A stretch of 64,000 nucleotides of DNA. It comes from Belnapia arida. GTDB taxonomy: Bacteria > Pseudomonadota > Alphaproteobacteria > Acetobacterales > Acetobacteraceae. Each line of letters opens with the position of its first letter. Position 1 is the stretch's first letter. The notes below the pieces were generated by a model, which saw nothing but the letters and a program-made list of their open reading frames with translations, searched no databases and was not told the origin of the DNA. This document shows, in pieces, positions 1 to 8,729 of the stretch. The position numbers and the translations under genes were made by a program. The DNA lies in the NCBI RefSeq assembly GCF_016773205.1, contig NZ_JAETWB010000010.1, forward strand, positions 62,001 through 126,000. Reading direction: 5' to 3'.

Positions 1-150
1 GAAGCCGTAGCCCATGCTGTAGACCGCCTCCAGCTCGTCGCCGGTGATGCCGTTCAACGCGGCGATGTCCGTCTGTCCCTTCAGGATGGCTTCGGCCATC
101 TGCTCAAGACGAGACTGGTCCATCGCCTCCGGCGCGGATGTGTCGCTCAT
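1..150 (-). CDS. SycD/LcrH-family type III secretion translocator chaperone, N-terminal part (runs off left edge)
   Basis: Only the first 50 residues lie in the window; the gene continues beyond base 1. The stretch AALNGITGDELEAVYSMGYG fits the N-terminal helix and start of the TPR region of SycD/LcrH/IpgC class II chaperones, which in Yersinia reads AMLNEISSDTLEQLYSLAF. These cytoplasmic TPR proteins hold the two hydrophobic translocators of a type III secretion system until export. Two consecutive ATGs occur at 153 and 150. A GGAGG at 155-159 is well spaced only for the second, so 150 is chosen. The upstream gene ends 12 bases away on the same strand, so the two are probably co-transcribed. 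Family assignment comes from remembered consensus on a partial protein and is good but not certain. Confidence 0.72.
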   Translation of the reverse strand, partial: MSDTSAPEAMDQSRLEQMAEAILKGQTDIAALNGITGDELEAVYSMGYGF

Positions 151-162
151 CATGCCTCCGGG

Positions 163-453
163 TCAGACCATCTGGCGTGCTGGACGCGGGCGCGAATGCC
201 GGGCGGGAGCGGACTGCTGCGGCAGATCGCGCTCGATCTCCTCCTTCAGCTGCTGCTCTGCATACTCCAGCAGACCTTTCGCACTGGGCAGCTTCTCGAG
301 AAGGCGAGTCCGCAGCTCACCAGGCTGCGCGCCAGCTTCACGCAGCGCGGCCTCTCCCTTGCTAAGCATCGACTTCGCTTGCTCCAGCACGGCCGCCGTC
401 TGCTCGATCGTCCTGCTGGCGTCCTGGCTCGTCCGCTCGATCTCATCCATCAT
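163..453 (-). CDS. Small helical protein upstream of the SycD-like chaperone, possibly type III secretion related
   Basis: A 96-residue, highly charged and probably all-helical protein with no signal peptide or membrane segment. The sequence (start MDEIERTSQDASRTIEQ) is rich in Glu, Gln, Ala and Leu and looks like an amphipathic or coiled-coil protein; the last 20 residues are Arg/Pro-rich. The frame opens further upstream, but GGAGCAAG lies directly before the ATG pair at 453/450, which fixes the start there. It ends 12 bases before the SycD-like gene, so it is probably in the same operon. Small helical proteins in this position are often secretion needle, cochaperone or regulator components, but I recognise no specific family and assign no function. 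Confidence 0.55.
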   Translation of the reverse strand: MMDEIERTSQDASRTIEQTAAVLEQAKSMLSKGEAALREAGAQPGELRTRLLEKLPSAKGLLEYAEQQLKEEIERDLPQQSAPARHSRPRPARQMV

Positions 454-873
454 CTTGCTCCAATTCGGTGAAACGGATGGGCGCTGCACGCCGTCATCTT
501 CCGGAGGCGGGCACGGCAGCTCGGTCCGTCGCCCCGAACATGTCTTTCAGCGCAGGCAGCATCGGGCCGCAGGCAAGGCAGGACAGTGCGAGGAAGCTTC
601 GCCATCACAAGCGCGCTTGTCACGGAGCCTTAACGCAGCGTACCGTTTGCGAAATCGTCTGCACCGGACATGCTGCGGTCGCACGGAAGACCATGGCCCT
701 CACACTTTCGTGACAGCCGCGTCCAATCCGGCGGCCTGCGTCGTAGTGATGCGGAGGCCGGCAGCGAAAGGCTCGGGAAATTGCTGGAACGACACGGGAA
801 TTCCAACTCGCAGTCCCGCCTTCAAGCCAAGTGCTTGTTACGCCTTCCCTGCGCCAGGCAGCTGTGAGGACTT
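454..873. other. Intergenic region between divergent genes
   Basis: This 420-base region separates the leftward secretion-related operon from the rightward gene at 874, so it should hold two divergent promoters. Short frames in it lack ribosome sites and codon bias. I see no clear operator, repeat or RNA gene. Confidence 0.4.
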
Positions 874-1875
874 ATGGTTGATTTACTCGTTCGGGGCTTT
901 CCGGAAAAGCTGCGCCTGACGGCTGCGGTGCTCGGCTGCACCAGCCAGAAGGACCTTTGCGCCGCCTTCCGCCGCGTCAACCCGAACACGGATTTCGATC
1001 TCGAGCGATCCTACAAATGGATGCAGGGCCGCTCCCTGCCACGGTCCGCTCGCGTCTACGAGGACTGGCTGGCGCTGCTCGGCATGGGAGAGGCCTCCGT
1101 GTCCTGGCTGATGTCGTCGCCCATCGACCAGTTCGTTGAGGCCCTCGCGCTGTTCCATAAGGTGGAAGCTTCGGCACTGCTACGGCAAGCGGGGGTCAGC
1201 AGCACGGCCGGGGCGGCGGAGGTGATGCCCCATACGGGGCCCAACAGCTATCTCTGCGGCGTCTACGCCTGCTACTCGCACGCACAGTCTCCTTATTTCT
1301 ATGACCATCTTGTCAGGGCGACGCTTGTCATCGAGCCCGCGCCGCGGCGCTCCGAAGGGCTTGTCGCCACCTACTCGCAGCGGCTTCCCATGGGCCGGGT
1401 CCATGCGAGCGGAACCGTGGGGCTCTACGGCGCGGCATTGAGCCTCGAGTTGCGGGCACCGGGCCCGAATGTCGCTCCGGTCTTCTGCAGCCTGTTCCGT
1501 CCCTCTCCGCCGGGAAGCGTGCTGGTCGGCGTCATGTGCGGTACGGCGGCCATCAATCCGGCCGGACAGCCGCCTTATACAACGCGGATCATTATGGTGC
1601 GGATCGACGAAGCGCTGTCGGAGCGAGTCGAAGCATCGAACCGCTACCTCGACCGGGACGAGCGGCCCATCTCCTCCGACCTCGAGGGGCTTGGGATTGT
1701 CCTGCCGGATCCCGTGGGCCTCGAGGCGCTCGCCCATCGCGTCCTGAATCCGAGCCGGCAGCGGAGCGGCTTCGATCAGGTCGCGGTGACCGACTATACC
1801 GCGCTGGCGATGGCCTGCGACCAGATCTGGCTCAATGGCCTTGGCACCTGGCCGCCCAACCCGCAGGCAAAATAG
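874..1875 (+). CDS. Hypothetical protein, 333 aa, with helix-turn-helix-like N-terminus
   Basis: A 333-residue protein without signal peptide or membrane segments. Residues about 1-105 resemble a small DNA-binding or adaptor domain: AVLGCTSQKDLCAAFRRVNP followed by a segment around SYKWMQGRSLPRSARVYEDW recalls the helix-turn-helix of phage-repressor-like regulators. Residues about 120-260 look like a beta-rich sensory or effector domain of unknown family (LCGVYACYSHAQSPYFYDHL). A weak ribosome site (GAGGA) precedes the ATG. It lies between a SycD-type chaperone operon and a putative effector-chaperone pair, so it could regulate the secretion locus; that is positional inference only. I do not recognise the family. 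Confidence 0.6.
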   Translation: MVDLLVRGFPEKLRLTAAVLGCTSQKDLCAAFRRVNPNTDFDLERSYKWMQGRSLPRSARVYEDWLALLGMGEASVSWLMSSPIDQFVEALALFHKVEASALLRQAGVSSTAGAAEVMPHTGPNSYLCGVYACYSHAQSPYFYDHLVRATLVIEPAPRRSEGLVATYSQRLPMGRVHASGTVGLYGAALSLELRAPGPNVAPVFCSLFRPSPPGSVLVGVMCGTAAINPAGQPPYTTRIIMVRIDEALSERVEASNRYLDRDERPISSDLEGLGIVLPDPVGLEALAHRVLNPSRQRSGFDQVAVTDYTALAMACDQIWLNGLGTWPPNPQAK

Positions 1876-2109
1876 GCAGGCTCCGACCGGAGCCCGCGCG
1901 AGGCGCAGCGCCGTGTGTCTGACCGTGTGTCGCCGGCCTTCGATCGCGTGACGCTAGACCTGTCATGGATCCCTGTGCTTGTTTGGAAGAAGCGTTCGGT
2001 GCCCACGGCATCGACTCCCTCCTCACCACGATGGAGCCGCCGGAAGCACCGGCGTTCCGATCGTCGTGGCGAGGGCAGCAAACCGCTGTAGGGAACAGGG
2101 GCGCATCCG

Positions 2110-3393
2110 ATGACAATGAAACTGCCCGGGGTGGTCATGGCGCCCTTGTCGGCCGCGCTCGTGCTGACTGTCCTGCACGGCGCCGCAGCCGATGATCGTG
2201 TCTCCGCCGCCTGCCGCCAGTCATCATCGGGGCAAAGCGCCGAGCGGCGCGACGCTCCTGCGGCGCCTCCGGCCCTGACGCCGGCGGTTTGGTCGGTGGT
2301 GCAAGGGCCGATCGTGCCCGTGCTTGGCTCCGACGGACGTCATCATCTTGCCTATGCCATCCGCTTCCTCAACCTGGCCGGATCGCGCGTCACCATCGAG
2401 GCCGTCACGCCCGTCGATCCGGCGCGGGAGAATATACCAGTCGGTTCGGACAAGGTGCAGGACGGAGGCGGCCGGCAAGTCACCGGCATGATCCGTCCCT
2501 ACCCGGTGGAGCAGGAGGCAGGCGGACAACGCTACTCGTCCCAGCTCGAACCCGGTCAGGGCGGCCTCGTCTTCCTCGATGTCACATTCGAGCGGGCCGA
2601 GGACATTCCAACGGCCATCGCGCATCGGGTGACGCAAAGCCAAGCCGGCGGCACTGTGGTGTCCGCCGTGGCCGGACGCGCCGAGATCTGTCGTGACGAC
2701 GCCGTCGCCCTCGCGCCGCCGCTTCGCGGCGGTGGCTGGATGGTTGCCCTCGGCTGCTGTGAAATGCTGAGCGACCACCGAACTGCCGTGCTTCCCATCA
2801 ACGGCGCCCTCCGCCCGGCCCAGACATTCGCGATCGACTTCATCCGCCTGGATGAGTCCACTGGCCGGGCCTGGGCCGGAAACCCAGGCGACCCGCGCAG
2901 CTGGCTTGGTTACGGGCAGCCCGTGCTTGCGGCGGCGCCCGGTCGGGTGGTCAGCATCCGTGACGGCTTGCCCAACCAACCCATAGGGGCTTTACCGTCC
3001 GACCTGCCCATTGCTGATATCCTGGGCAACCACGTCATCACCGATATCGGCGCCGGACGTTACGCATTCTATGCGCATATGGTTCCAGGCAGCGTCCGCG
3101 TGCAGTCAGGCGATGTGGTCGAGCAGGGTGCGGAGCTTGGCCTGCTTGGCAATTCCGGAAATACCAGTGCGCCTCATCTGCACTTCCAGGTGATGGACGG
3201 CCCCTCGGCCCTGGATGCGAATGGCCTGCCCTTCGTCTTCGAGCAATGGGACCTCAGCCGCCGCGTGGCCGGAACCGTCAACGAGCTCGAGCGCAAGGTC
3301 CAGGCCGGCGAACCTGTCGAGACCAGCGCCGCCGGCACGACGGAGCGGCGCCGGGTGCTGCCGCTGAACCTCGACATCGTCGCCTTCCCCTGA
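2110..3393 (+). CDS. Secreted M23-family (LytM/lysostaphin-type) protein
   Basis: A 427-residue exported protein with an N-terminal hydrophobic signal (VVMAPLSAALVLTVLHGAAA, about residues 9-28). The C-terminal third is an M23 domain: a Gly-Asn-His-Val block, YAFYAHMVPGSVRVQSGD and the zinc-site motif PHLHFQVMDG. M23 proteins cleave or bind peptidoglycan cross-links in the periplasm. The conserved Asp of the usual HxxxD zinc motif is visible in TFAIDF, but its partner His is replaced by Thr. This degenerate form (AIDF/AIDW followed by a RLDE-like stretch) is one I associate with a distinct M23 subfamily, so catalytic activity is uncertain. Its position next to secretion genes could mean a role in opening the wall for a machine, but it may be unrelated housekeeping. 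Confidence 0.82.
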   Translation: MTMKLPGVVMAPLSAALVLTVLHGAAADDRVSAACRQSSSGQSAERRDAPAAPPALTPAVWSVVQGPIVPVLGSDGRHHLAYAIRFLNLAGSRVTIEAVTPVDPARENIPVGSDKVQDGGGRQVTGMIRPYPVEQEAGGQRYSSQLEPGQGGLVFLDVTFERAEDIPTAIAHRVTQSQAGGTVVSAVAGRAEICRDDAVALAPPLRGGGWMVALGCCEMLSDHRTAVLPINGALRPAQTFAIDFIRLDESTGRAWAGNPGDPRSWLGYGQPVLAAAPGRVVSIRDGLPNQPIGALPSDLPIADILGNHVITDIGAGRYAFYAHMVPGSVRVQSGDVVEQGAELGLLGNSGNTSAPHLHFQVMDGPSALDANGLPFVFEQWDLSRRVAGTVNELERKVQAGEPVETSAAGTTERRRVLPLNLDIVAFP

Positions 3394-3643
3394 CCCAGCC
3401 TTGGGTACCCGGCATCGGTAGTCCTTTCTGACAGGCCGCGGGCACGCATCATCCGGCAAAGCCGTACGTCAGCCCGACATGCTCCGCTGCCTGCGTCTTC
3501 TTCGGCAGCCCGCCAGCCAAGCCATGCGGTTCCTGCCGTCATACAATCCTCCACAGCGATGCCGCCGTGCTGGAATTCCCTAAATTTCCGTGGTGCTGGC
3601 CTGTGCTGCCAAGGAATGTCGCCTTACGGATGAGGGGCAAGCC

Positions 3644-4351
3644 ATGCCGGGGCCGATGGGCGTCAGCGAGTTCACTGGCTTGGTGAATTCGAACAGGTTT
3701 TCCGACAAGGACCAGGTTCTTACTCGGCAAAGTGCCATGGGAACGGCCTTTGCTACGGTGCGCAATTTTCCCAACCGTGTACGGCAGTTCTTCGGAACAG
3801 CGAGCGCACGGGCGGACAACAGGGCCGCGGTCGAAAGCCTGTTCAGCGCCCTGAAGGAAACCTACGGACAGGCGCTCAGCGAGCGGGCGATCCTGTCCAG
3901 CCGTCCCGACATACGGCGCAGCCCCGATGGCACACTTGTCATGAACAGCGGAAAGCCGCTCTCGATACGCCGGACGAGGGCCATCCTCGCGGCCGCTGCG
4001 CTGGATGTGCAGACGCAGGTTGCAGGAGTCGCATCTCGCTTCATCCCGTCGCCGCCCGGGCAGAACCCGAACCTGCGGAACCGGATGCAATTCGTGTCCG
4101 ACCGCTTGTTTCCGGGTGTCGCCGAGCATGCCGGTGTCAGCCCGTCGCTGTCTCCTGCCCAGCATCGCGCTTACGCGGCGATGTTGACGGAACGCGTGGC
4201 AGCCCAGGTTCGGAATGCCCGGGCTGCGGACAGGGACCCGAGCATCGAGGAAGCACGGCAGGCGGCCGTGGAGATCCTGAGAGAGATCAGCACGATGAGC
4301 AGCCGCGAACTCGAGGCGAACTCCATTCAGCGTCCTGGAGGAGCACCGTAG
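3644..4351 (+). CDS. Putative type III secretion effector or substrate paired with a CesT-type chaperone
   Basis: A 235-residue protein with no signal peptide or membrane helix. I chose the ATG at 3644 because GAGGGG stands just upstream; the frame opens earlier (3590) but that start has no ribosome site. The N-terminus is Ser/Asn/Gly-rich and flexible-looking (MPGPMGVSEFTGLVNSNRFS), as expected for a type III secretion signal. The rest is basic and helical. Its stop codon is immediately followed by the ATG of a CesT-family chaperone gene, the classic arrangement of an effector with its cognate chaperone. I recognise no catalytic domain, so effector status rests on gene order and overall character, not on a family match. 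Confidence 0.5.
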   Translation: MPGPMGVSEFTGLVNSNRFSDKDQVLTRQSAMGTAFATVRNFPNRVRQFFGTASARADNRAAVESLFSALKETYGQALSERAILSSRPDIRRSPDGTLVMNSGKPLSIRRTRAILAAAALDVQTQVAGVASRFIPSPPGQNPNLRNRMQFVSDRLFPGVAEHAGVSPSLSPAQHRAYAAMLTERVAAQVRNARAADRDPSIEEARQAAVEILREISTMSSRELEANSIQRPGGAP

Positions 4352-4822
4352 ATGGCACAAGGTGGCAGGAAGCAAGCCGAGACATTGCTCGGCGAACTTG
4401 CAGCACTCCTCGACACGCCTGAGCTCGCCTTCGACAGCCTGGGCATCGCACGCATGGCCGTCGATGATGTGCTCGTGGAGATAGAGTATGCGGAGGATGG
4501 GGAGCGCTTGCTGCTGCTCTCGCCGCTCGGCAAGTTCGAGACGCCGGCCGCCGAGGACTATGGGCGGCTGCTGGACGCGAATTTCTACGGCCTCGGTACC
4601 GCGGACGCCACCATCGCGCGCGAGCCGGCGACGGGGCTCGTCGTGCTGCAGCGTCAGCTCGCGCTTGCCGGCCTGGATCTGCCGGCATTCGAAGCCACGG
4701 TCGGAAGCTTCGTCAGCACTGCCGAGATGCTCACCGACAGGTTTGCCACCGAAGGCTCTCGGGTTGGCACTCCTTTGCCGTCGGCTCCGCAGTCGGACGG
4801 CCGTCATCAGATTCGTGGCTGA
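4352..4822 (+). CDS. CesT/SycE-family type III secretion chaperone
   Basis: A 156-residue acidic cytoplasmic protein. Residues about 8-105 fit the class I type III chaperone fold (Tir chaperone CesT, SycE): a leading helix LLGELAALLDTPELAFDSLG, the central strands VDDVLVEIEYAEDGERLLLLSPLG, and a later helix around EDYGRLLDANFYG. These dimers bind the N-terminal chaperone-binding domain of one or a few effectors and deliver them to the secretion ATPase. The ATG abuts the stop of the preceding gene, and GGAGGAG inside that gene's end provides the ribosome site, so translation is coupled. The C-terminal 30 residues are a low-complexity tail. Family call is from pattern and length; the partner is most likely the gene at 3644. 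Confidence 0.72.
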   Translation: MAQGGRKQAETLLGELAALLDTPELAFDSLGIARMAVDDVLVEIEYAEDGERLLLLSPLGKFETPAAEDYGRLLDANFYGLGTADATIAREPATGLVVLQRQLALAGLDLPAFEATVGSFVSTAEMLTDRFATEGSRVGTPLPSAPQSDGRHQIRG

Positions 4823-4894
4823 CGGCGCATCTCAAAGCCTGCTTCCGTACTTTTCGACAACTCGTGAGCTCGGACCAACCGTGGCGAAGCATCC

Positions 4895-5170
4895 ATGATG
4901 GCAGGTGCGAAGCGGCCTTCCTGGCGCGTGGTATTGGCCATCGCCTTGTCCTCGCTGGCAATGACCGGTTGCGCGGCCGTGGACGCGATGGAGCGGTTTG
5001 ATCAGGCACACTATCGACGTCAGTGCACCGGCTTCGGCTTCCGCCCGGGAACCGAAGCGTTTGCGGACTGCATGATGCAGCAGAGCGCACAGGACGAGGA
5101 GCAGAGCCAACGCAGCTTGGACCATGCCCAGCGACAGGAACGTTGGAATGAGAGGCGACATCGACGCTAG
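4895..5170 (+). CDS. Small lipoprotein
   Basis: A 91-residue protein with a short basic N-terminus, a hydrophobic stretch and a lipobox LAMTGC with Cys at residue 26, so signal peptidase II would leave a mature lipoprotein of about 66 residues. The mature part contains CTGFGFRPGTEAFADCMM, a pattern I recall from many small proteobacterial lipoproteins of unknown function: two Cys around a GF.PGT..F..C core. A charged Gln/Glu/Arg-rich tail follows. ATG occurs twice in a row at 4895 and 4898; either may start. No partner is apparent. Confidence 0.7.
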   Translation: MMAGAKRPSWRVVLAIALSSLAMTGCAAVDAMERFDQAHYRRQCTGFGFRPGTEAFADCMMQQSAQDEEQSQRSLDHAQRQERWNERRHRR

Positions 5171-5341
5171 CCACCAGCCCCGTTCGCCGACGATAGCTGG
5201 CCGAGCTCAGGCTCATCTGATTGAGGCATGCGGCGGACCCTGGCACCACCCTCGGCAAGCCCTGGCTGGCCTACGGCTGAAGGCACATCCTGCCATCAGC
5301 CGACGTCGGTCCGAAGTCGGGAGGCGCATGAGTTGAAAGCC

Positions 5342-6211
5342 ATGATAGCGCCGATCATGAGTTTGGCGCTGCGCTTGCCGCTCTTGGCCGCTGCCGGCAC
5401 CAGCAATTTTCTATTCATGCAGCATCCGGCGTTTGCGCAGCCCTTACCCAACACCACAGTAAGCGTGAATTACTCCTATGCCGCCTTGTTGGGGTTCGGC
5501 GGTTATTCGGTCGGAGGGCTGAGGGCGTCTGCGTACACGCTACCGCTGTCGCTGCGGTTGTACGAGCGTGGGCGCGACGGCTGGAAAGTGAACTTGTTGC
5601 TGCCCCTCCAGCTCGGCTTGTACGATTTTGAAGCAAACCCGGACGGGAGACGATTGAAGGTAAGTCAGTGGTCACTTGCCGCACTGCCGGGAGCGGAGTT
5701 GCATATCCCTGTCACCGACAGCCTTGTAGTCAAGCCCTTCGCCCAGGGCGGCGTAGGTCATGCCTTCGGCAACGGAATCAGTAATGCCGATTCCTGGATC
5801 TATCTGGCCGGAGTGCGTACGCGGTATGAACGGCAGATAGGCAATTACCGGCTGGCCATCGGCAATGGCATGGTGCTGACAGGCAGCAGGGATATGGGTC
5901 CCGGCCAGCGTGAGGATTACTGGTCGCTGCAGGCAGCAGTTGAGATTCGCCGTCCGCTGCAACGCAGGATTGGCGATCTCGTGCCAGATGTCGGTCTCTA
6001 CGTCGCCGAGTACTATTATCCGAAGGCTCTGCGGTTCGACCGGTACCTTCGGTCTCCGCTCCGCGTCACCAATCAAACGGAAATAGGGTTTTCCATAGGC
6101 TCTTCAGAGCCAGCGAGGATTTTCGGCATCGCCAACCCACGTATCGGCGCAAGCGTCATCTTCGGCGACGGTTTGACGGTTTATCACGTCAACTTCGGCT
6201 TTCCCTTTTGA
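5342..6211 (+). CDS. Probable outer-membrane beta-barrel protein
   Basis: A 289-residue exported protein with a signal peptide ending near ALA/AFA (about residue 30, HPAFAQPLPN). The mature part alternates short aromatic-rich strands and turns, for example VSVNYSYAALLGFGGYSVGG, LPLSLRLYERGRDGWKVNLLLPL and a final strand ending in phenylalanine (VYHVNFGFPF), as in outer-membrane barrels that need a C-terminal aromatic residue for BAM recognition. The frame is open from 5228, but that extension is non-hydrophobic and lacks a ribosome site, so the ATG at 5342 is preferred. The specific family is not recognised. Confidence 0.6.
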   Translation: MIAPIMSLALRLPLLAAAGTSNFLFMQHPAFAQPLPNTTVSVNYSYAALLGFGGYSVGGLRASAYTLPLSLRLYERGRDGWKVNLLLPLQLGLYDFEANPDGRRLKVSQWSLAALPGAELHIPVTDSLVVKPFAQGGVGHAFGNGISNADSWIYLAGVRTRYERQIGNYRLAIGNGMVLTGSRDMGPGQREDYWSLQAAVEIRRPLQRRIGDLVPDVGLYVAEYYYPKALRFDRYLRSPLRVTNQTEIGFSIGSSEPARIFGIANPRIGASVIFGDGLTVYHVNFGFPF

Positions 6212-6518
6212 TCTGCCGTGATGGGACGTAGCGCAGCCCTCCGGGCTCAAGCTTGCGGTTCGGCGCTTTGTGGCGGAGGCTATCTCGGTCACCTTCGGCC
6301 GGCCTGTTTGCGGACGTGGTCCTTGACCGGTGACGTCCTTCCAGCTCGAGACATCAGCCCTCACCCGGGCACGGCCGTCAGGCGCCTTGAATTGCGAGCT
6401 TGTCAGCCCCGCTGGGAGGCGCCGAAGGTGGCGATGCGAACGAAGCGTTCCTCCCATGGCTCACGGTCGACTGAGCATCGCAGGCTTGAGGCCATCAGGC
6501 TCACTCGGAAAGCATTAT

Positions 6519-6536
6519 GTTATGTTATAACATTGC
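6519..6536 (+). promoter_or_regulatory. Putative Zur box upstream of the TonB receptor
   Basis: The 12-bp perfect palindrome ATGTTATAACAT lies at 6522-6533, flanked by symmetric G and C at 6519 and 6536, in otherwise GC-rich DNA. It resembles the zinc-uptake regulator (Zur) operator of proteobacteria, an A/T palindrome around GTTATAAC. It is 54 bases before the chosen start of the TonB receptor, a normal promoter/operator position. Zur identity is inferred from the motif; another metal-responsive regulator of the Fur superfamily could bind it. Confidence 0.5.
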
Positions 6537-6586
6537 CTCAGTCTTATATGGCTGCTAAGGGACCGCATCATCGAACGGATGGCCGC

Positions 6587-8719
6587 ATGCTTCGCCCGAA
6601 CTTCCCGGCCGTTACCCTCACCTTGGCCGTGATCCTTGCCCTGCAGTCGGTAGCGCAGACTACGGCGGAAGAGCAAGCCGCGGGCGAGGCAGTCCTGCTT
6701 CCCGAGCTGGCGGTCACCGCGGCGGGTGAGCGTGCTGATGGCCCGGTCGATGGCTACCGGGCTACCCGGTCGGTCAGCGCAACCCGGACCGACACGTCGA
6801 TCCGGGAGATCCCGCAGTCGATCAGTGTGGTGCCACGAGCGGTGCTCGACGACACCGCTGCTGTCCGCGTGGATGCGGCGCTCGACTATGTCGGCGGCGT
6901 CGCGCGCGGCAACAATTTCGGTGGCCAGACCCTCTACGAGTACAATGTCCGCGGCTTCGCCACAGGCGAGTACTACCGGAACGGCTTCCCGCTCAACCGC
7001 GGCTACCAGGGCTCGCCCGACACGGCGGCGGTCGAGCGGCTGGAGGTTCTGCGCGGCCCGGCTTCGCTGCTCTACGGGCGTGGCGACCCGGGCGGCACGC
7101 TGAACATCGTCACCAAGCAGCCCATGGCCGAGACCTCGGCCGTCCTCGGCGGCCTGTTCGGCAGCCACGGGTTTTGGCGGGGAACCGTCGACGCCGCAGG
7201 TGCCCTGCGCGCAGACGGCTCCGCCAGCTACCGCCTGAATGGCGCAGTCGAAGGTGGCGGCAGCTTCCGCAACCATGTCGAGAGCAGCCGGCAGTACCTC
7301 GCCCCGGCTTTCACCTGGCGGGTCTCCCCCGACACGGCCATCACCCTCGAAAGCGAGTTCCTGCACAACGACCGCACCTTCGACCGCGGAGTGGTGGCTT
7401 ACGGCAACCGTCCCGGCGTGATCCCGCGCGACCGCTTCCTGGGCGAACCGGGGGTCGGCACCAACCGCAACACCAGCGGCCTCGGCCAGCTCCGCTTCGA
7501 TCACCGCATCAACAATGACTGGAGCCTGCGCGGCGGCGTCCAGTACTTCGGCGGCAACCTGGAGGGCCGCGCGGTGGAGCCGAGCAGCCTTCTAGCCGAT
7601 GGCCGTACCCTGCGCCGCGAGTTGCGGGGGCGCGAATTCGCCTGGAACGACCTCGACGTCCAGCTGAACCTCGTCGGCCGGTTCACGACGGGGCCGGTGA
7701 GCCACACCCTGCTAGCCGGCCTCGAATACGAGCGCTACCACAACCGCGAGATCCTGAACCGCTCCAATCCCGGCATCTCCCCCTTCGCCATCGACATCCT
7801 CAGCCCTGCCTACGGCCAGCGACTTCCTGCGCTGACGCGCCGCTCCAACACCTTGGAGAACAGCAGCAACTATGCAGCCTACCTCCAGGACCAGATATCG
7901 CTTACCGGCCGGCTGAAGCTGGTGGCGGGCATCCGTGTCGAGCACTTCGACCAGGATTTCAGCCAGCGCAGCACCGGCATCGCCTCGCCCCAGACGCAGA
8001 CCGCCGCGACGCCGCGGGTCGGCCTCATCTATGAGCTCACCGGCAATGTCTCGGCCTATGCCAGCTATGCACAGTCCTTCCGGCCCAATCGCGGCGGGGA
8101 TATTGGCGGCCGTTCCTTCGCGCCGGAGAGGGGCGAGGCGTATGAGGTGGGCGCCAAATTCGACCTGTTCGACGACCGGCTGAGCGCCACCGCCGCCCTG
8201 TTCCACATCACGAAGGCGAATGTGCTGACGGCCAACCCGGCCGACACATCCTACAGCATCGCGGCCGGCGAGGTTCGCAGCCGGGGCTTCGACCTGACCC
8301 TGGCGGGCAACCCGCTGCCGGGATGGCGCATGATCGGCGGCTACGCTTATATCGACGCCGAGGTGACCCGCGACGCCGCGCTGCGTCCCGGCACCCGGCT
8401 GCTGAACGTGCCACGGCACAGCGCAAGCCTGCTCAATGTCTACGAATTCCAGGCGGGCTCGCTGCAGGGGCTCGGGCTTGGCGGCGGCGTCAACCTCGTC
8501 GGGAGTCGTGCCGGCGATACGGTCGGCTCCGCCTTCCGCCTGCCCGCCTATGCCACCGTGGACCTGCTGGCCTATTACAGGATCGGCGATCGCGTGCGGC
8601 TGAACCTCAACGTGAACAACCTCTTCGACAGGACCTATTACGACCGCTCCTACAGCAGCGTCTGGGTTTCGCCCGGCGCGCCGCTGACCCTGCTTGGCGG
8701 TGTGACGATCCGCCTTTAA
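6587..8719 (+). CDS. TonB-dependent outer-membrane receptor, siderophore/metallophore type
   Basis: A 710-residue receptor with a signal peptide (about residues 1-27, ending near VAQTTA), a plug domain with TRTDTSIREIPQSISVVPRA and VERLEVLRGPASLLYGRGDPGG, and a 22-strand barrel ending in TLLGGVTIRL. It imports a metal chelate through the outer membrane using TonB energy. The frame extends upstream to 6218 over the putative Zur box, so the internal ATG at 6587 is the likely start (6548 is an alternative). A Tat-type substrate-binding protein, two permeases and an ATPase follow within 12 bases, strongly suggesting one uptake pathway. Sequence type resembles FhuE/FpvA siderophore receptors, but the Zur-like operator and Nik/Opp-type transporter hint at zinc or nickel complexes. 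Confidence 0.88.
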   Translation: MLRPNFPAVTLTLAVILALQSVAQTTAEEQAAGEAVLLPELAVTAAGERADGPVDGYRATRSVSATRTDTSIREIPQSISVVPRAVLDDTAAVRVDAALDYVGGVARGNNFGGQTLYEYNVRGFATGEYYRNGFPLNRGYQGSPDTAAVERLEVLRGPASLLYGRGDPGGTLNIVTKQPMAETSAVLGGLFGSHGFWRGTVDAAGALRADGSASYRLNGAVEGGGSFRNHVESSRQYLAPAFTWRVSPDTAITLESEFLHNDRTFDRGVVAYGNRPGVIPRDRFLGEPGVGTNRNTSGLGQLRFDHRINNDWSLRGGVQYFGGNLEGRAVEPSSLLADGRTLRRELRGREFAWNDLDVQLNLVGRFTTGPVSHTLLAGLEYERYHNREILNRSNPGISPFAIDILSPAYGQRLPALTRRSNTLENSSNYAAYLQDQISLTGRLKLVAGIRVEHFDQDFSQRSTGIASPQTQTAATPRVGLIYELTGNVSAYASYAQSFRPNRGGDIGGRSFAPERGEAYEVGAKFDLFDDRLSATAALFHITKANVLTANPADTSYSIAAGEVRSRGFDLTLAGNPLPGWRMIGGYAYIDAEVTRDAALRPGTRLLNVPRHSASLLNVYEFQAGSLQGLGLGGGVNLVGSRAGDTVGSAFRLPAYATVDLLAYYRIGDRVRLNLNVNNLFDRTYYDRSYSSVWVSPGAPLTLLGGVTIRL

Positions 8720-8729
8720 AGCCTCCTGC

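Noticed and set aside
3539-4807. A 422-codon leftward open frame across the effector and CesT genes
   Set aside because: No domain or start site; the plus-strand pair has ribosome sites, tandem start/stop and family resemblance.
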